A stretch of 64,000 bases of DNA, from contig AP025046.1 in the NCBI GenBank assembly GCA_036186865.1, positions 36,232,041-36,296,040 on the forward strand. The letters are read 5' to 3'. The stretch is from Eustoma russellianum (Eukaryota; Streptophyta; Magnoliopsida; Gentianales; Gentianaceae). Numbering within the stretch: the first letter of the stretch is position 1; each line of letters begins with the position of its first letter. Made by a program: the position numbers and the translations under genes. Under the pieces are notes generated by a model. The model searched no databases, was not told the origin of the DNA, and saw only the letters and a list, made by a program, of their open reading frames with translations. Below are positions 12,111-23,660 of this stretch, piece after piece.

Positions 12111-14423
12111 TAGAGTCAATGTGTTCGAGGAGCGTTACACAATATTGAGATCGGCTAATCCCCTTGTGAAGAAAGATCCAAGATAGCAAATGGTAAACAA
12201 GTCGACCGCATATCAATAATTTCCTCAAATCTCTGTCGCTGCTGTACAGATGTAGAGGTTGAAGAGATGAAACTGCTTTTATTGTAATTAACCTTCTATC
12301 CAGATGCAGTTTCATAAGCTGTCAAAAAATTCTGAAATCGATGCAAATTCCGTATTGTGCCACGCCAGAATACAAGCAGATCATCTGCATATGCCAGGTG
12401 TGTGACATGAAAAGGAACCCGACCTATCCTAAATGGCTCTAATGCGCCCGCTGCCACTAGTGCTTTTAAGCCCCGACTGAGTCCTTATGATGACAGAATA
12501 AACAACAAAGGAGAGAGAGGATCCCCTTGTTTAACTCCTCTATACGGCTGAAAGGTCTGTGTGGGGATGCCATTGATCAATATCGCAAAGCATAAACAAC
12601 GTAGATGATTCAATACAATCCGTATGAAGAAATCCGCAAAGTCAAACTTCTTCATCAACAATTCCAAATATTCCGAACCGACTCTATCAAAAGCCTTCAT
12701 CATATCAAGTTTTAAACATAACTGAGTGCCCGCTTTGTAAGCATATGTATCATTTCCCGCGCCAATAATACCTGTGTAGAAATATCTTGTCCCTTTAAGA
12801 AGCCAGTCTGTTCCAGAGATATCAACTTTGGGAGGAACGTGCTCAAACGAGTCGCAATAATTCGGATACAAATTTTGCTCAAGAAGTTGGTTAGACAAAT
12901 TGGTCGAAAATCACTGAAGGTGATCGGTGATGCTGTCTTTGGGATTAACGTTATTAAAGCACTAGCCATTGCCGATGGCTGTGGCACTCCTAGAAAAAAC
13001 TCCTGCACAGCCAATACTACGTCAGTATGAATAATATGCCAACATGTGAAAAAAAATTACCATGAAACCCATCTGGCCCCGCTGCACTGTTTGGATCCAA
13101 ACGACATACCGCATCCTTTACTTCGGATTCCTGTGGTAGTGTAGTTAACAATGCATTATCCTCTACCGTAACTAAGTGTGGAATATGCTGTAGGATTTCA
13201 TCATAATTCCCAGTAGCCTCCCTGGCAAACAAAGCTGTATAAAAACAAACTGCCTCAATCTGAATAGAATCCAGAGATGCACATATCAAATCGGTGGAAG
13301 TTCGAATTTGCTGAAGACGCAGCTGTGTACGTCGGCCCTTAACCACCGAGTGAAAATATTTTGTGTTGTCATCTCCATCCTTTAGCCATTTAACCCGGGC
13401 TTTTTTGCTTCCAAAACTGTAGTTCATATTTAGACGCTCGAATATACTCAGCCTTGGTTGATGATATAAAGAAAGATTCGTCTCAGATGGGTCTGCATCC
13501 CATAATACTTCCACGCGACATGCGGGATGCTTCAGCTTCTGATAACTTCGAAAAGATATTGCCAAAAACTTCCTTATTCCAGCGCTGAATATCCCGCTTC
13601 AGTCGTAATAATTTAGTATAAAAACCATGCATACCACCAGTCGTTGGATACGAAATCCAAGCCTCCTTTGTGTAATTAAGAAAATCAGGATGCAATAATC
13701 ATGCATCCAAAAAACGAAAAGCACGAGTACTAGACAAAGTATTCATGCAACACATGAACAAAAGAGGCACATGATCTGAAGAAACCCGAGGCAAATGATA
13801 AGATTCATATCGTCAAATGCATCATGAAAGGAAGAATTAGCATAACCAATCTAGCCGGCGTCGAACACGACCAAGGCCCCTGCTATCTGTCCAAGTAAAC
13901 TGATATCCATGACAAGGTGGTGCCATTAATGAACAGTGTTCCACACAATCATTAAAATCCTGCAAGACTGCTAAGGATGGATATGATATGCCACTGTGAT
14001 CATCTAACGACCGAAAGATATTAAAATCCTCTCCTACCTGCCAGGGGGAGTAAAGATTCTGAGAGTAATTTCGCAGAGCCTAGCACAGCAGACGACGAAG
14101 CACTGGGGAATGCTTCGTATAAACTACTGAAAATGGAAACGACAACTGTAACGGAATATAAACAAGACAGAGATGAAGAACCTAATAATCATCCTGGATA
14201 GTCACTGACCGAAACATAGAATTCCGCCAATAAACCCAAATGCCTCAGATCGTGACGAACAAGAAATAGAAAAACCAAGTTCTATACCAAACCTGGCTAT
14301 ACGGGCAGAAGAGCGTTTTGGCTCAATAAGTGCAATCAGATTCAACTTATGCTCCCGAATCAAATGATTTAATCTTGTCAAAGAAGCTCTTAGGCCTCAA
14401 ACATTCCAAATCATGACATTCAT
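12111..14423 (-). pseudogene. LINE-A ORF2, N-terminal part (endonuclease and RT), broken
   Basis: ORF2 starts at 14423 with MNVMIWNV followed by a stop where LINE-B has NVRGLR. The endonuclease region (14423-13700) is decayed but keeps the LIALIEPK and WTDSRGLGRVRRRLD-like segments that matter for the Mg-dependent nicking fold. Reverse transcriptase pieces follow: 13565-13017 (KARVKWLKDGDDNTKYFH, then LDPNSAAGPDGFHGNFF), 13014-12712 (ITLIPKTASPITFSDFRPI) and 12898-12485 (LKLDMMKAFDRVGSEYLEL, then GVKQGDPLSPLLFILSS). The catalytic YADD lies near 12390. Pieces occupy several frames, so the protein is not made. Confidence 0.8.
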
Positions 14424-14449
14424 TGTGAAAGCGTAATATCACTTCCCTA

Positions 14450-15669
14450 AGATGATGAAGTAGCACTTCGGGTAAGAACTGTTAAGGGCGGAAATGAAGG
14501 CAAATCCTCACCCGCTCTCCGTCTCCGACGTGGAACAACCGGTATAAATCCTGCATTAGACGATGACTCCTCCAGGCGCGAGATCAAAACATCTTCAGAT
14601 GGGGATTGGGGCAGTAACTGGATTCTCCGGACTACATCCTCTGGTACTGTAGGTAAAGAAGGCTGCTGTTCATCAATCTGGAGTTCTGTATCAGGTGAAT
14701 GTCCAACATCACATTGATCTATTGTCTCTTGCTGGGGCGGAAAATCTGTCTCTGCACCTAAATTAGATATATCATGCATATTACTGGGCTCAGGTGGGGG
14801 GACATCATTTGGCTCAGTTGGAAGATTATCCAATGGTGGATGAGAAAGCAAGACAACTGGCTGTGGAACCACATCAGCACGAACCGCGGCCGGCTTTTTT
14901 TTGGCATTGACCTAGTGGCTGATGGAGGGGGTGGTGGAGGTGGAGGAACGCCCGATGTCAAGGATGACATACACAAACCTGTTGCATGGCCAAGTCGACG
15001 ACATGTTGTACAAAATAATGGCAAATCCTCATAAACCACTGATTGTAAAATGATCTTTTGCTTCGCATGCAAATATATTTTCTGTGGCAACTCCTGCGAA
15101 ACATCTTCTTTGACACACACGCGTGCAACAGAATGACACAAACCATTTGGCGTGGCGATATCAAGTTTGATAGGGTTACCAATGGGACGAACAATTTCAA
15201 ACAGTGTTGAACGATGATGAAGATGAATAGGGAGGCCAGGAAAAGCAACCCAAACCGGCACTATTGGAACATCCGCAGCAGGATCAAAATCTGTTGTCCA
15301 TTTTGTGATCCTCATATGACATCCAGAGATATGCAATGATCGACGATAAAAGCAGCGGAGATAATCAGACTCATTGCGGAAATTCAAAAGGATGTGAGTT
15401 TGGTCGATTAACGTAATCCGTAAATCATTGTGAAATCCAATCTTTTCAAAAACTTCACGAATTACCTTCAATAGGGGACAACCATACCAGAACATGCCAA
15501 CCAGAGAATATCTAAAGGGTGCAACGAGTTCTTCGATCTCAAAATCAGAAAATGAAATCATCGGAATTCCCTTGTAGCGTGAGACTGTTTTAGGAGATAT
15601 TGCAATTGATGCAGAGGAGGCATTGCCAAAAACAACAGCCGCAAAAGAAGTCGTCTGGACGGAAGCCAT
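14450..15669 (-). pseudogene. LINE-A ORF1, DUF4283 and zinc-knuckle RNA-binding protein
   Basis: ORF1 proteins of plant L1 elements bind the element RNA and act as chaperones. The frame from 15669 starts MASVQTTSFAAVVFG, has the DUF4283 core (RYSLVGMFWYGCPLL, RITLIDQTHILLNF) at about residues 35-180, and a CCHC knuckle (CTTCRRLGHATGLC) at about 235-248, then a polyproline run. The Ser/Pro-rich C-terminal tail lies in another frame (14872-14447). The switch falls at an 8-T homopolymer (14895-14902), so it could be a real mutation or a read error. It is about 55 percent similar by eye to the LINE-B ORF1. Confidence 0.8.
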
Positions 15670-15855
15670 CGCACGAAACAGAATGGAAACCGCAAAAAAA
15701 CCAAAATTTATCGATAGCGGATGTAAACGGATTGAAAGAGGTGGGATCGATGATCAAAACAGCGTAATGCAGGCAGGCAACGGTCGTAATTGCAGTGGCG
15801 GCGGCGGCTACAAGGGGATCACCACGATCGCCAGAGCTTTTCTTTGGCCGAAATA

Positions 15856-15864
15856 NNNNNNNNN
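15856..15864. other. Assembly gap (nine N) between the two LINEs
   Basis: Nine undetermined bases lie between ggccgaaata and gatatatc. Both flanks are the edges of a (TA)n tract found at 7220-7254 and after 21792, so the missing bases are probably TA repeat. Confidence 0.9.
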
Positions 15865-16037
15865 NGATATATCAAAACATGCTCTGGTGCTGCTATGGCG
15901 ATTCTGGGTGGCGGCTGTAGCCGCCGCCAGTCTTTGCTGTTGGTTTTCTTCTTTCATAATCCGTTTCTTTGTCATTTTCCGATTAGCTATTTCTACTAAT
16001 CTTTCTCCACTACCATATTCATTATCCTGTCGGGATC

Positions 16038-17288
16038 ATGACTACCGATCAAACGACTCAGCCAGGAAAAATGCCAACTTTTGCATCGTTATTTCAAAAT
16101 TCATCCACGCCTCCAATTGCAGACAAAATCATTCATCGATACAAGGGTAGTCCTATGATCACTTTCTCGGATGAAGAAGTATCTCTCTTGGCTGAGCCAT
16201 ACAGGTTTTCGCTCGTGGGATCTTTTTGGTATGGTCGGCCACCATTGGCTACAATTCATGCAGCCATTGATAGAATTGGATTCAGCAGCACAGTGCGGGT
16301 GGGTTTACTGGATACCAATCATATTCTATTACATTTTGCCAAAGAGCAAGATTATTTACGATGTTTTGCACGTCAAAGTTGGATGATATCCGGAAAATAT
16401 ATGTGAGTTACAAAATGGACGCCTGATTATGATCCAAAAATTGACGTTCCCATTGTTCCCGTTTGGATCTCTTTACCGGGTTTACCGGTACATTTTCATA
16501 ACAAGGAGGCATTATTTCAGATTGGCAGGATGATAGGCACGCCTATGAAATTAGATAATGCCACATCTGAGCGCTTACGGCCGTCTGTAGCCCGATTATG
16601 TGTTGAACTCGATGTCTCGCAGGATTTGCCGGGCAGAGTATATATTCAACTTTCAAAACGATGTATACAGCAACCAGTGATTTATGAGGATTTACCGTTA
16701 TATTGTTCACGTTGTTCGAGGCTAGGCCATAAACAAGATGCGTGCGGTGTGGATGATACACAGCAAGCTGACGAGCCACAAATAAAGCCTACGAGCACCA
16801 AACTTCCAATCAAAACAAATCAGGCTCAACGATGGACACCCAAAAAAGGTCCGGCTACAGAGCCAGTTTTGGAGTCACAAGCGCATACGGTGTCATTGCC
16901 TCCTGAGGCTGCGCACAAAGGTCTTCACTCGCCAGATTTATTAGCAAAATTTTCAGTTACTGAAGAACAGGATATAACACGATTGAGGGGTATTGATGAT
17001 GTTATAGTAAATGATTATACAGTTACTCCAAATAGGCCATTGATAATAGCGGATGATGAACAAGAAAGTTCTACATTGGGCCGTTCATCTGAGGAGTTCT
17101 ATAAGGATCAGATTGCAAATCTAGTACAGTCAATAATAATAGATGCTGGCCATCGAGAGGCACATTTGTTATCAGAATCTCAGCCTGTTTCTCCAGTGGA
17201 TGTTCAGCCAGACTTGGATTTTAGAGTTCCCCCGCGTCTGCTCAGACGTCAAAATGAGTCATTGATCCTTATCCCCTCCGCTTACTAG
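16038..17288 (+). pseudogene. LINE-B ORF1, DUF4283 and zinc knuckle, one nonsense codon
   Basis: One frame of about 416 codons starts MTTDQTTQPGKMPTFASLF. It carries the DUF4283 core (RFSLVGSFWYGRPPL, VGLLDTNHILLHF) and a CCHC knuckle (CSRCSRLGHKQDAC). An acidic and Ser-rich tail follows and ends near PRLLRRQNESLILIPSAY. The only break is a TGA at 16404-16406, where LINE-A has an Arg codon (HMRITKW). A CGA to TGA change of the kind caused by cytosine methylation would explain it. Both sides of the stop are in the same frame. The likely role is RNA binding in the LINE ribonucleoprotein. Confidence 0.85.
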
Positions 17289-17333
17289 ATCCCGTGCAGC
17301 TCTCTCTAACTCTTTTGAAGCACTGTCTGATCA

Positions 17334-20300
17334 ATGAAGATACTAGTTTGGAATGTTAGAGGACTAAGGACTTCCATCAATAGACTGCTTACTTTAAATA
17401 GGCAATATAATTTTCATGTGATTGTGGTTATTGAGCCGAAGACCAGGTCTGCTGCATTAACCTCATATCGTCTTCAACTGGGCTTTACTCAGGCATTGTC
17501 AGTTAATGAGGACAAAATCTGGATATTTTGGCATTACTCTCAGTTGCATTTGGAAGCGCAAAGGCCAGGGGTACAAAATCATTCACTTAACTTTCGTTGG
17601 CTCACAACTGGTGAGGTATTTTGGTTTACAGTAGTATATGCATTGCACACGGTAACTGCTAGAAAACCATTGTGGGAGGATTTAATCTCATTCCAAACAA
17701 CTATAAATCACCCATGGCTTATTGGAGGGGATTTTAATACCTTCTTAACATTGGATGAGCACCATGGACGTTCGGTTCCAACACTACGAAGCTTGCAAGA
17801 TTTCAATGACTTCATTTCCGCAAGCACATTGCAGCCCATTAGTTTTCAAGGTACTCCATACACATGGAGCGATGGAAGAGGTTTAGGAAGAGTAAGCCGT
17901 AGACTGGATAGGTATATGTGTTCATCATCATTTTTCGATCTTTTTGGCTCTGTACAATATCAACATCTTAATCGGACAACATCGGATCACTCGCCTATTT
18001 TCTTAGAGTGTACATCCACATCATCTTCAACAGCTTCATCATTTAGATATTTAGATGTGTGGTCTACACATCATGATTTTCAACATTATGTTACTCATCA
18101 TTGGAACTCTTTCCCAACAACGGGTGGTATGCGAGGCTTTTATAGCAAATTGCATCAGCTCAAGAAGAAGCTGGTCATCTGGAATAAGACTGTATTTGGA
18201 AATATTTTTGATGCAGTTGAACGAGCGGAGAACGGAAGAGGAGTAACGAGTGTGAGCGCACGTTCGATTCAACGCCAACAGATGCTACTCGCACTGCATA
18301 TCACTTAGCTATGGCAAAATTGAGGAATGCCCAGGCAAAAACAGTACTATTTTGGAAACAAAAGCCAATGTTAAGTGGATGCAAGATGGCGATGCAAACA
18401 CCCACTTCTTTCATCAAACAGTCAAGGAGCGAAGACGAAAACAACACATTCGGCGAATTGTGAGAAGTGATGGTGTTGAACTGCTTGAGCAACCGGACAT
18501 AGAGCAGGAAGCAGTCGGCTATTTTAAAACATTGTTCACCGAGGAACATACATCAAATGAGGAATCTATACTGCAGTATATACCATCTATGGTGACAACA
18601 CATGAGAATGAGATATTGCTTGCTTTGCCAACAATTGAGGAGGTTAAGGGAGCAGTATGGGATTTAAGTCCAACAAGTGCAGCCGGACCAGATGGATTTC
18701 CAGGTTCATTCTACAGGTTCTTCTGGTCAGTAATCTCTGAAGATGTTCATAAGGCAGCACAGGAATTCTTCTTGGGAGTAAGTCCGCCAGCTGCAATGTC
18801 AGCTGCTTTAATAACATTGATACCCAAGGTAAATACTCCAATGTCTTTCAGCGAATTTCGGCCTATTTGTTTGACTAACTTTATGGCAAAGATTGTTACG
18901 CGAATTGTGGCCACAAGATTTTCTACTATCTTGCCCAAACTGATATCTCCAGAACAAGCGGGTTTTATGAAGGGGAGGGACATTACAGAACAAATCTTAT
19001 TAGCTCAGGAAATGGTGCATTTGTTGGATAAGCCCGTAAGAGGCGGCCATGTCATAATCAAACTGGACATGGCAAAAGCGTTTGATCGGGTTTGCTGGTC
19101 CTATCTTGGTAATCTGCTAACAAAAATGGGGTTTCATTCGAGGCTTGTTAGAATACTTATAAATAATTTAGCAACTACACGGTGTTCGGTTTTGATTAAT
19201 GGTAAACCGGCTGGATTCTTTCCGATTACGCGAGGTGTTAAACAAGGTGATCCTCTCTCCACTTTTATTCATTTTATCCTCCGAAGGGTTTTCCAGAGGT
19301 TTAAATTCTCTCATGCAAGATGGTACGATACAAGGGTTCCAAGCAGGTCGGGTACCAAGGGTGACTCATTTGGGATTTGCAGATGATCTAGTTATTTTTT
19401 TGAATGGAGCAGTCCGAAATTTGCAGAGATTCCGTAATTTCTTAACTGACTATCAATGTGCTTCGGGACAAATGATTAATCTTCATAAAAGTCAAGTACT
19501 TATTGGAGCACCAATCACTGGGAGTCGAGTCTCAAACACCCTAGGTATGAATCTCACAACGTTACCGATGAAATACTTGGGTTCATACTTGTATAAAGGC
19601 ATTAATCGTGCATCATATTGTACTTCCCTGATTGATCATTTTGATGCAAAGTTAAATTCCTGGTCCTCTAAACTGCTCTCCATGGCGGGTCGAATTATAT
19701 TATTAAGACATGTGCTGTGTTCCATGCCTATACATATTATTGCCAGCTCACGACTGCCCAAAAGTGTGCTCCAAACTCTAAACAGAAAAATGGCAAATTT
19801 TTTGTGGAATGGACGACATCATTGGAAAGCTTGGGATAAAATTTGTACACCAAAGGAAATGGGAGGTTTGGATATCCGAAATTTAACACTCTTACAACAC
19901 GCGTATGATAGTAAACTATGGTGGATGTATCATCACTCGTCATCATTATGGGCACAATTTATTCGCACCAAATATGGCAGCCGATCCCAAATGCAAATTC
20001 AAATTTATGATTCAACCATCTGGAAGAGAATTTCTAGAGCTCATGGCTTCATGCAGCAACATGTCCAGGTCACACCAGAGGGGTTGTATTGGTCGCCGGA
20101 TAAGCTGGGACAATTCTCATTGAGATCGGTATACGGGCTCCTTACTACGACTACCCCTTGTCCGTACGCTAAATTTATCTTCTGGTCCACGGTTCTTTGG
20201 GCGGGAGGATTTTCTTATGGCGACTATGGCATCAAGCGTTACCCCTGGCTGATAATTTACATCGGTGGCAGTCTATATACCCTACACAATGTGTATTTTG

Positions 20301-21195
20301 TAAGAATGATTCAGAGCAAACAAATCATCTATTTCTAACTTGTACTGTTATTAAGTCTCTGTGGTAAGATATATCTATTCTCTTTGCTGGTCCATCGCCA
20401 TGCTGTTCATCAATTCGGACGTACTTATTGCGCTGGTGGAGATTGGCATCCTCATCGACAATGCTAGGGCAAATGCATGCAGTAGTTCCCTCGTTAGTTA
20501 TTTGGGTTGTCTGGAAAGAATATACGCGCATTCGTTACGGGGATGAAAGTTTCTCATACAGGAGATTATTTGAGCGAGTTCGTGATCATGTGTTTACTTG
20601 GTGTGCAGCAACACAAGACCGCAAATTCTCACAAAGTTTACCTCATTTAGTTTCACTCTCCTTCTCACCACATATACGCCGACGTGTTCCAAAGGTTATA
20701 CGCTGGATAAACCCTCCAACTGGAAGATATAAATTGAATGTAGATGCCACGGTCAAGCGGAACTCAGCAGCAGCTGGCGCTATTTTGCGTACTCATAATG
20801 GGGAATTGGTTTCTGCCATATGTTTTTGTTTACCTGCAGTGATTCCTTTGCGTGCGGAGCTCATGGCATTATTATACTCTCTTATCTATTATGCTCGGAC
20901 GTATGATCAACTCATTATTGAAACGGATTGTACTGTTTTACTGCACAACATCTCCACAGCAGACACTTTCACAGGTTCTTATGCTTTGGAGTTGCAACGG
21001 CTTACTAGTTTCTTACGTTTGAATACTTCAACGATACAGTACTGTCCTCGTGAGGCAAATACGGTGGCACATTCATTAGCAGCTCACGGACTGAGATCAG
21101 TGGGAGTTACAGTATATCAACAGGTACATGCTTTGCCAAGCGAAGTCCATGGTGCTTTCAATTTGGATATGACTACGCCTCATTTACGATTCTAA
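17334..21195 (+). pseudogene. LINE-B ORF2: endonuclease, reverse transcriptase, RNase H; frameshifted
   Basis: ORF2 starts 45 bp after ORF1. 17334-18308 is an AP-endonuclease-like domain (MKILVWNVRGLRTS, IVVIEPKT, LIGGDFNTFL, SWSDGRG-like and TSDHSPIFLE). 18352-19386 is the first half of the reverse transcriptase (KANVKWMQDGDANTHFFHQ, TSAAGPDGFPGSFY, SPEQAGFMKGRDI, IKLDMAKAFDRV, GVKQGDPLS). 19199-20338 carries the second half with the catalytic HLGFADDLVIF and the zf-RVT region. 20428-21195 is RNase H (LNVDATVKRNSAAAGAIL, AELMALLYSL, ETDCTVL, REANTVAHSLAAHG). At least three frame changes (about 18300, 19250 and 20300-20430) prevent one protein. Confidence 0.85.
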
Positions 21196-21232
21196 ACCAA
21201 GTCTCCCAATGGGTTGGCAAATAAAGCGCATG

Positions 21233-21260
21233 GTTGCCTATGTCTATGGACATAGGCAAC
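21233..21260 (+). other. Perfect 12-bp hairpin in LINE-B 3' UTR
   Basis: gttgcctatgtc (21233-21244) and gacataggcaac (21249-21260) are exact inverted repeats with the loop tatg. They start 38 bp after the ORF2 stop. LINE-A shows no obvious equivalent at the matching position. Confidence 0.85.
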
Positions 21261-21792
21261 GTTGGTATGATTTGATGCAATTCTTTTCTTCAGTGTTTAT
21301 CTTATCTTGCTATGATTATGATACAGCTCATCTGGTGTATTTTTGTTGGTTTTATGAGGAACATGGGCAGCTTCAATGGCCTGGGCTACCGTCAACTTCA
21401 AGTCATTCTACCACCCCACTGCTACAAAATATTCTCTGCGGCACAAGCCAATATTTCGACCTCAGTGGCTCATTGGGATTTTGTTAAAGGATCTTTGCAA
21501 TATGCAACTATGGGCGAAAAGCATCCCGAATGTATTTAAATTTTTTGATGTATTTATTGTGTCATCTCTCCAAACATATAAATATGTACGCTTTTTCCTT
21601 GCCAAGGTTTTATCCACAAGGGTGGTTTTACTTGGCAAGGTTTTAATGCGGCATATCATATATGACTGGAGGTTGACAATCATTGCTGCGTTATATTTTT
21701 TATTTTCATACACTATACACCGATGTAATATGGTTTTTTCTCCCAGCCATAATTGGGGTATATAATAAAAGGCAATCTGTTTATCAAAAAAA

Positions 21793-21968
21793 TATAGATA
21801 TAATAATATATCTCATGTCATAATAATTTAAATACACTTTTCATAAAAATAAAAATAAAGTCATTAGGCTACACATTATGATACACATTATACATATACA
21901 ACCGAAATATATATATATATCCTACATGTATATATTTCATAATCTTACACAAATACCTATATATATCC

Positions 21969-22023
<55 letters not shown>

Positions 22024-22171
22024 TATTTTGCCAAAACCAGACTTTCTCCCTCATCATACTTACAAGTTCAACACCCTATCAAAACACAAGTACCCTATCA
22101 CAATTTAGCCACTAGATGCATTCAATATATCCGAATATATAAGCCCTTTTCCACATCACCATTGACCAAAA
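21793..22171 (-). mobile_element. 5' LTR of gypsy-type element (middle segment), then eIF2-alpha fragment 3' flank
   Basis: 21793-22017 resumes LTR-like AT-rich sequence, including a unit aaagtcattaggctacac...caaccgaaat that resembles 7180-7220, then a (TA)n tract at 21970-22017. 22022-22171 has no repeat character. It ends at the Copia-1 target duplication and, read on the minus strand, continues the 3' side of the eIF2-alpha fragment from 32389. Where LTR stops and eIF2-alpha flank starts is uncertain. Confidence 0.5.
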
Positions 22172-23641
22172 TGTTAGGTCCCTTAGAACACACTAGAAGG
22201 GAGGGGTTGAATAGTGTGTTCACCAAGTATGGATATTTTGTGGCTATTTTTCGTTTTTGAGTGCAACCAATACTTGGATGTGTTCTTTAGAAAGAATAAA
22301 ACTTGAAAGACAGTAAAGAACACAAGTATGTATAGAGGTTCAAGTCAAGAGACTCTACTCCTCTACCTTCTTGATGTTTCACAAGAAGGATTTTGAAATG
22401 GGGATTGTTATTTCTTTTGGGGGAAACAACAATCAAAACAAAATCAAGAAAATACAAAACTAGGCACCTTGCCTAGACCACAACCAAGAATTCTAACCCT
22501 TTGAAGTTTAGCCTCCAAAGATCTTCTTTGCCCTCAAAGAAATCTTGTAGGGAGAATAGTGCACCACACACTATCAACTAACCCTTCAAAGTCTAGAAAA
22601 CTTAAACAAAGAGCACCCTTGCTCCTTGACCAACAATCTACCCAATCTCTCACAGAATAATCTCACCAAGAAGAAGACTCTTCTTCTTACAATAATCACT
22701 CTCAACAATAAAGTAAAGATGTACAAAGATTACAAATATTTTGAGAGCTTGAGCTTGAGAGAACATGAGAGCTTGCAATGTAGAAAGTTGGAGAAGAGAA
22801 TGAGGAGAAACCCTTCTTTTATCAATCTTCAAATTCTTCCCGTTTGAAACCTCTGCACTGACATTAATGGGTTTTGGCATCATGTGTTGGTGAGTCCTCA
22901 TCATTGGAGATCTCCCTTTGGCATGTAGCAACATTCTTGGAGAGATTTCAAAGTGAATGCCAAGAAAGGAAACCTGAAAAACTCAACAGAGAGGAGCCTG
23001 CAAAAGACACTAAAAAGAGAGGGTATAAAGAGTCAACTGATGTTAAAAAGTGAAGTTCAAGACCTTTGTAACGTTAGTCACATGAAGCGCCTAATGTGCA
23101 AAAGCACAGGCGTTCGAAGTGACATTGAGCGCTTGATGTGAAAATGAACAGTCGTTCGAAGTCACATCAAGCGCCTAATGTGGGCTTCTTAAGTCGTTCG
23201 AAGTCACATGAAGCGCTTAATGTGGCACTTCATGCTTGTTCGAACTAACTGACTTTTACTCAGAGAAAGTACTTAGGAGTACGTGCCCAGCCAGGGGAAA
23301 AGTACTTTTGGCATGGTGGACTACAAAGCGCCTAAAGGGGCGTTCAAAGTTTGCACTTTTCAACAGGTCACATAAAGCGCCTAATTAGGCGTTCAAAGTG
23401 TCCTGTTTTTCAAACACACATGAAGCGCCTAATCTAGGCGTTCGAAGTGTTCGCAGATCCAGACACTTCACATAAAGCGCCTAATCTAGGCGTTCGAAGT
23501 GTACTGGACTCCACCAAGGTACATTAAGCGCCTAATGTAGGCGTTCGAAGTATACTGACTCAAACAACTAACATGAAGCGCCTAATGGGTTGTTCAATGT
23601 GCCAAATTGTGCAAATCATCAAAACTCAACATGTTCTAACA
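22172..23641 (-). repeat. Copia-1 3' LTR
   Basis: 1470 bp. Minus strand begins TGTTAGAACATG and ends CCTAACA. It matches 30911-32388 along its length with few substitutions and several 1-3 base indels. It contains the palindrome array at 23075-23600. The non-array part has no coding content. Confidence 0.9.
23075..23600. repeat. Array of about ten palindromic units in Copia-1 3' LTR
   Basis: About ten imperfect copies, spaced roughly 40-60 bp, of a unit of the form aagcgcctaat...ggcgttcgaagtg. The best copies (near 23409-23440 and 23474-23500) contain cgccta-at-ctaggcg with flanking sequence that can also pair, giving an imperfect hairpin of about 30 nt. ttcgaa is a recurring core. Confidence 0.85.
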
Positions 23642-23660
23642 TTCTCCCTCTTTTTGATGA
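23642..23660 (-). other. Copia-1 polypurine tract
   Basis: The minus strand reads aaaaagagggagaa immediately before the LTR start TGTTAGAAC. It primes plus-strand DNA synthesis and fixes the internal edge of the 3' LTR. Confidence 0.8.

Larger units (their letters stand above)
7256..15845 (-). mobile_element. LINE-A, L1-type non-LTR retrotransposon, near full length
   Basis: On the minus strand the order is 5' UTR (15845-15670), ORF1 (DUF4283 plus zinc knuckle), ORF2 (endonuclease, reverse transcriptase, zf-RVT region, RNase H) and a 3' UTR ending ttttataaaaaag at 7256. The 3' UTR (7262-7796) has clear similarity to that of LINE-B, for example the complement of about 7400-7480 against 21595-21660 (gcaaggttttaatg, atccacaagggtggttt). 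It is interrupted by a 2772-bp solo LTR at 9339-12110; without it the element is about 5.8 kb. Multiple frameshifts and stops make it inactive. Candidate target duplication: ggccgaaata at 7213-7222 and 15846-15855. Confidence 0.85.
15865..21792 (+). mobile_element. LINE-B, L1-type non-LTR retrotransposon, near full length
   Basis: This is a second LINE of the same lineage as LINE-A, on the plus strand and head-to-head with it. It has a 5' UTR (about 15872-16037) with a GC-rich gccgccgcc patch also present in LINE-A, ORF1 (16038-17288), ORF2 (17334-21195), a 3' UTR and a short A tail (21786-21792). The length of about 5.9 kb equals LINE-A without its solo LTR. Stops and frameshifts indicate it is inactive. 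The 3' flank resumes AT-rich gypsy LTR sequence. Confidence 0.85.

Noticed and set aside
15623..16150. 175-codon plus-strand ORF running through the N gap
   Set aside because: It consists of antisense LINE-A 5' end, undetermined bases and LINE-B 5' UTR; no conserved domain.
22626..22847. ORFs inside the Copia-1 LTRs (also 31294-31581 and 31653-31880)
   Set aside because: They lie in the LTR in antisense, change frame between the two LTR copies and have no domain.
23075..23600. Regularly spaced short repeats that look like a CRISPR array
   Set aside because: The units vary in length and sequence, are palindromic, lie inside a eukaryotic LTR and are duplicated with the LTR at 31815-32345. No cas gene is present.
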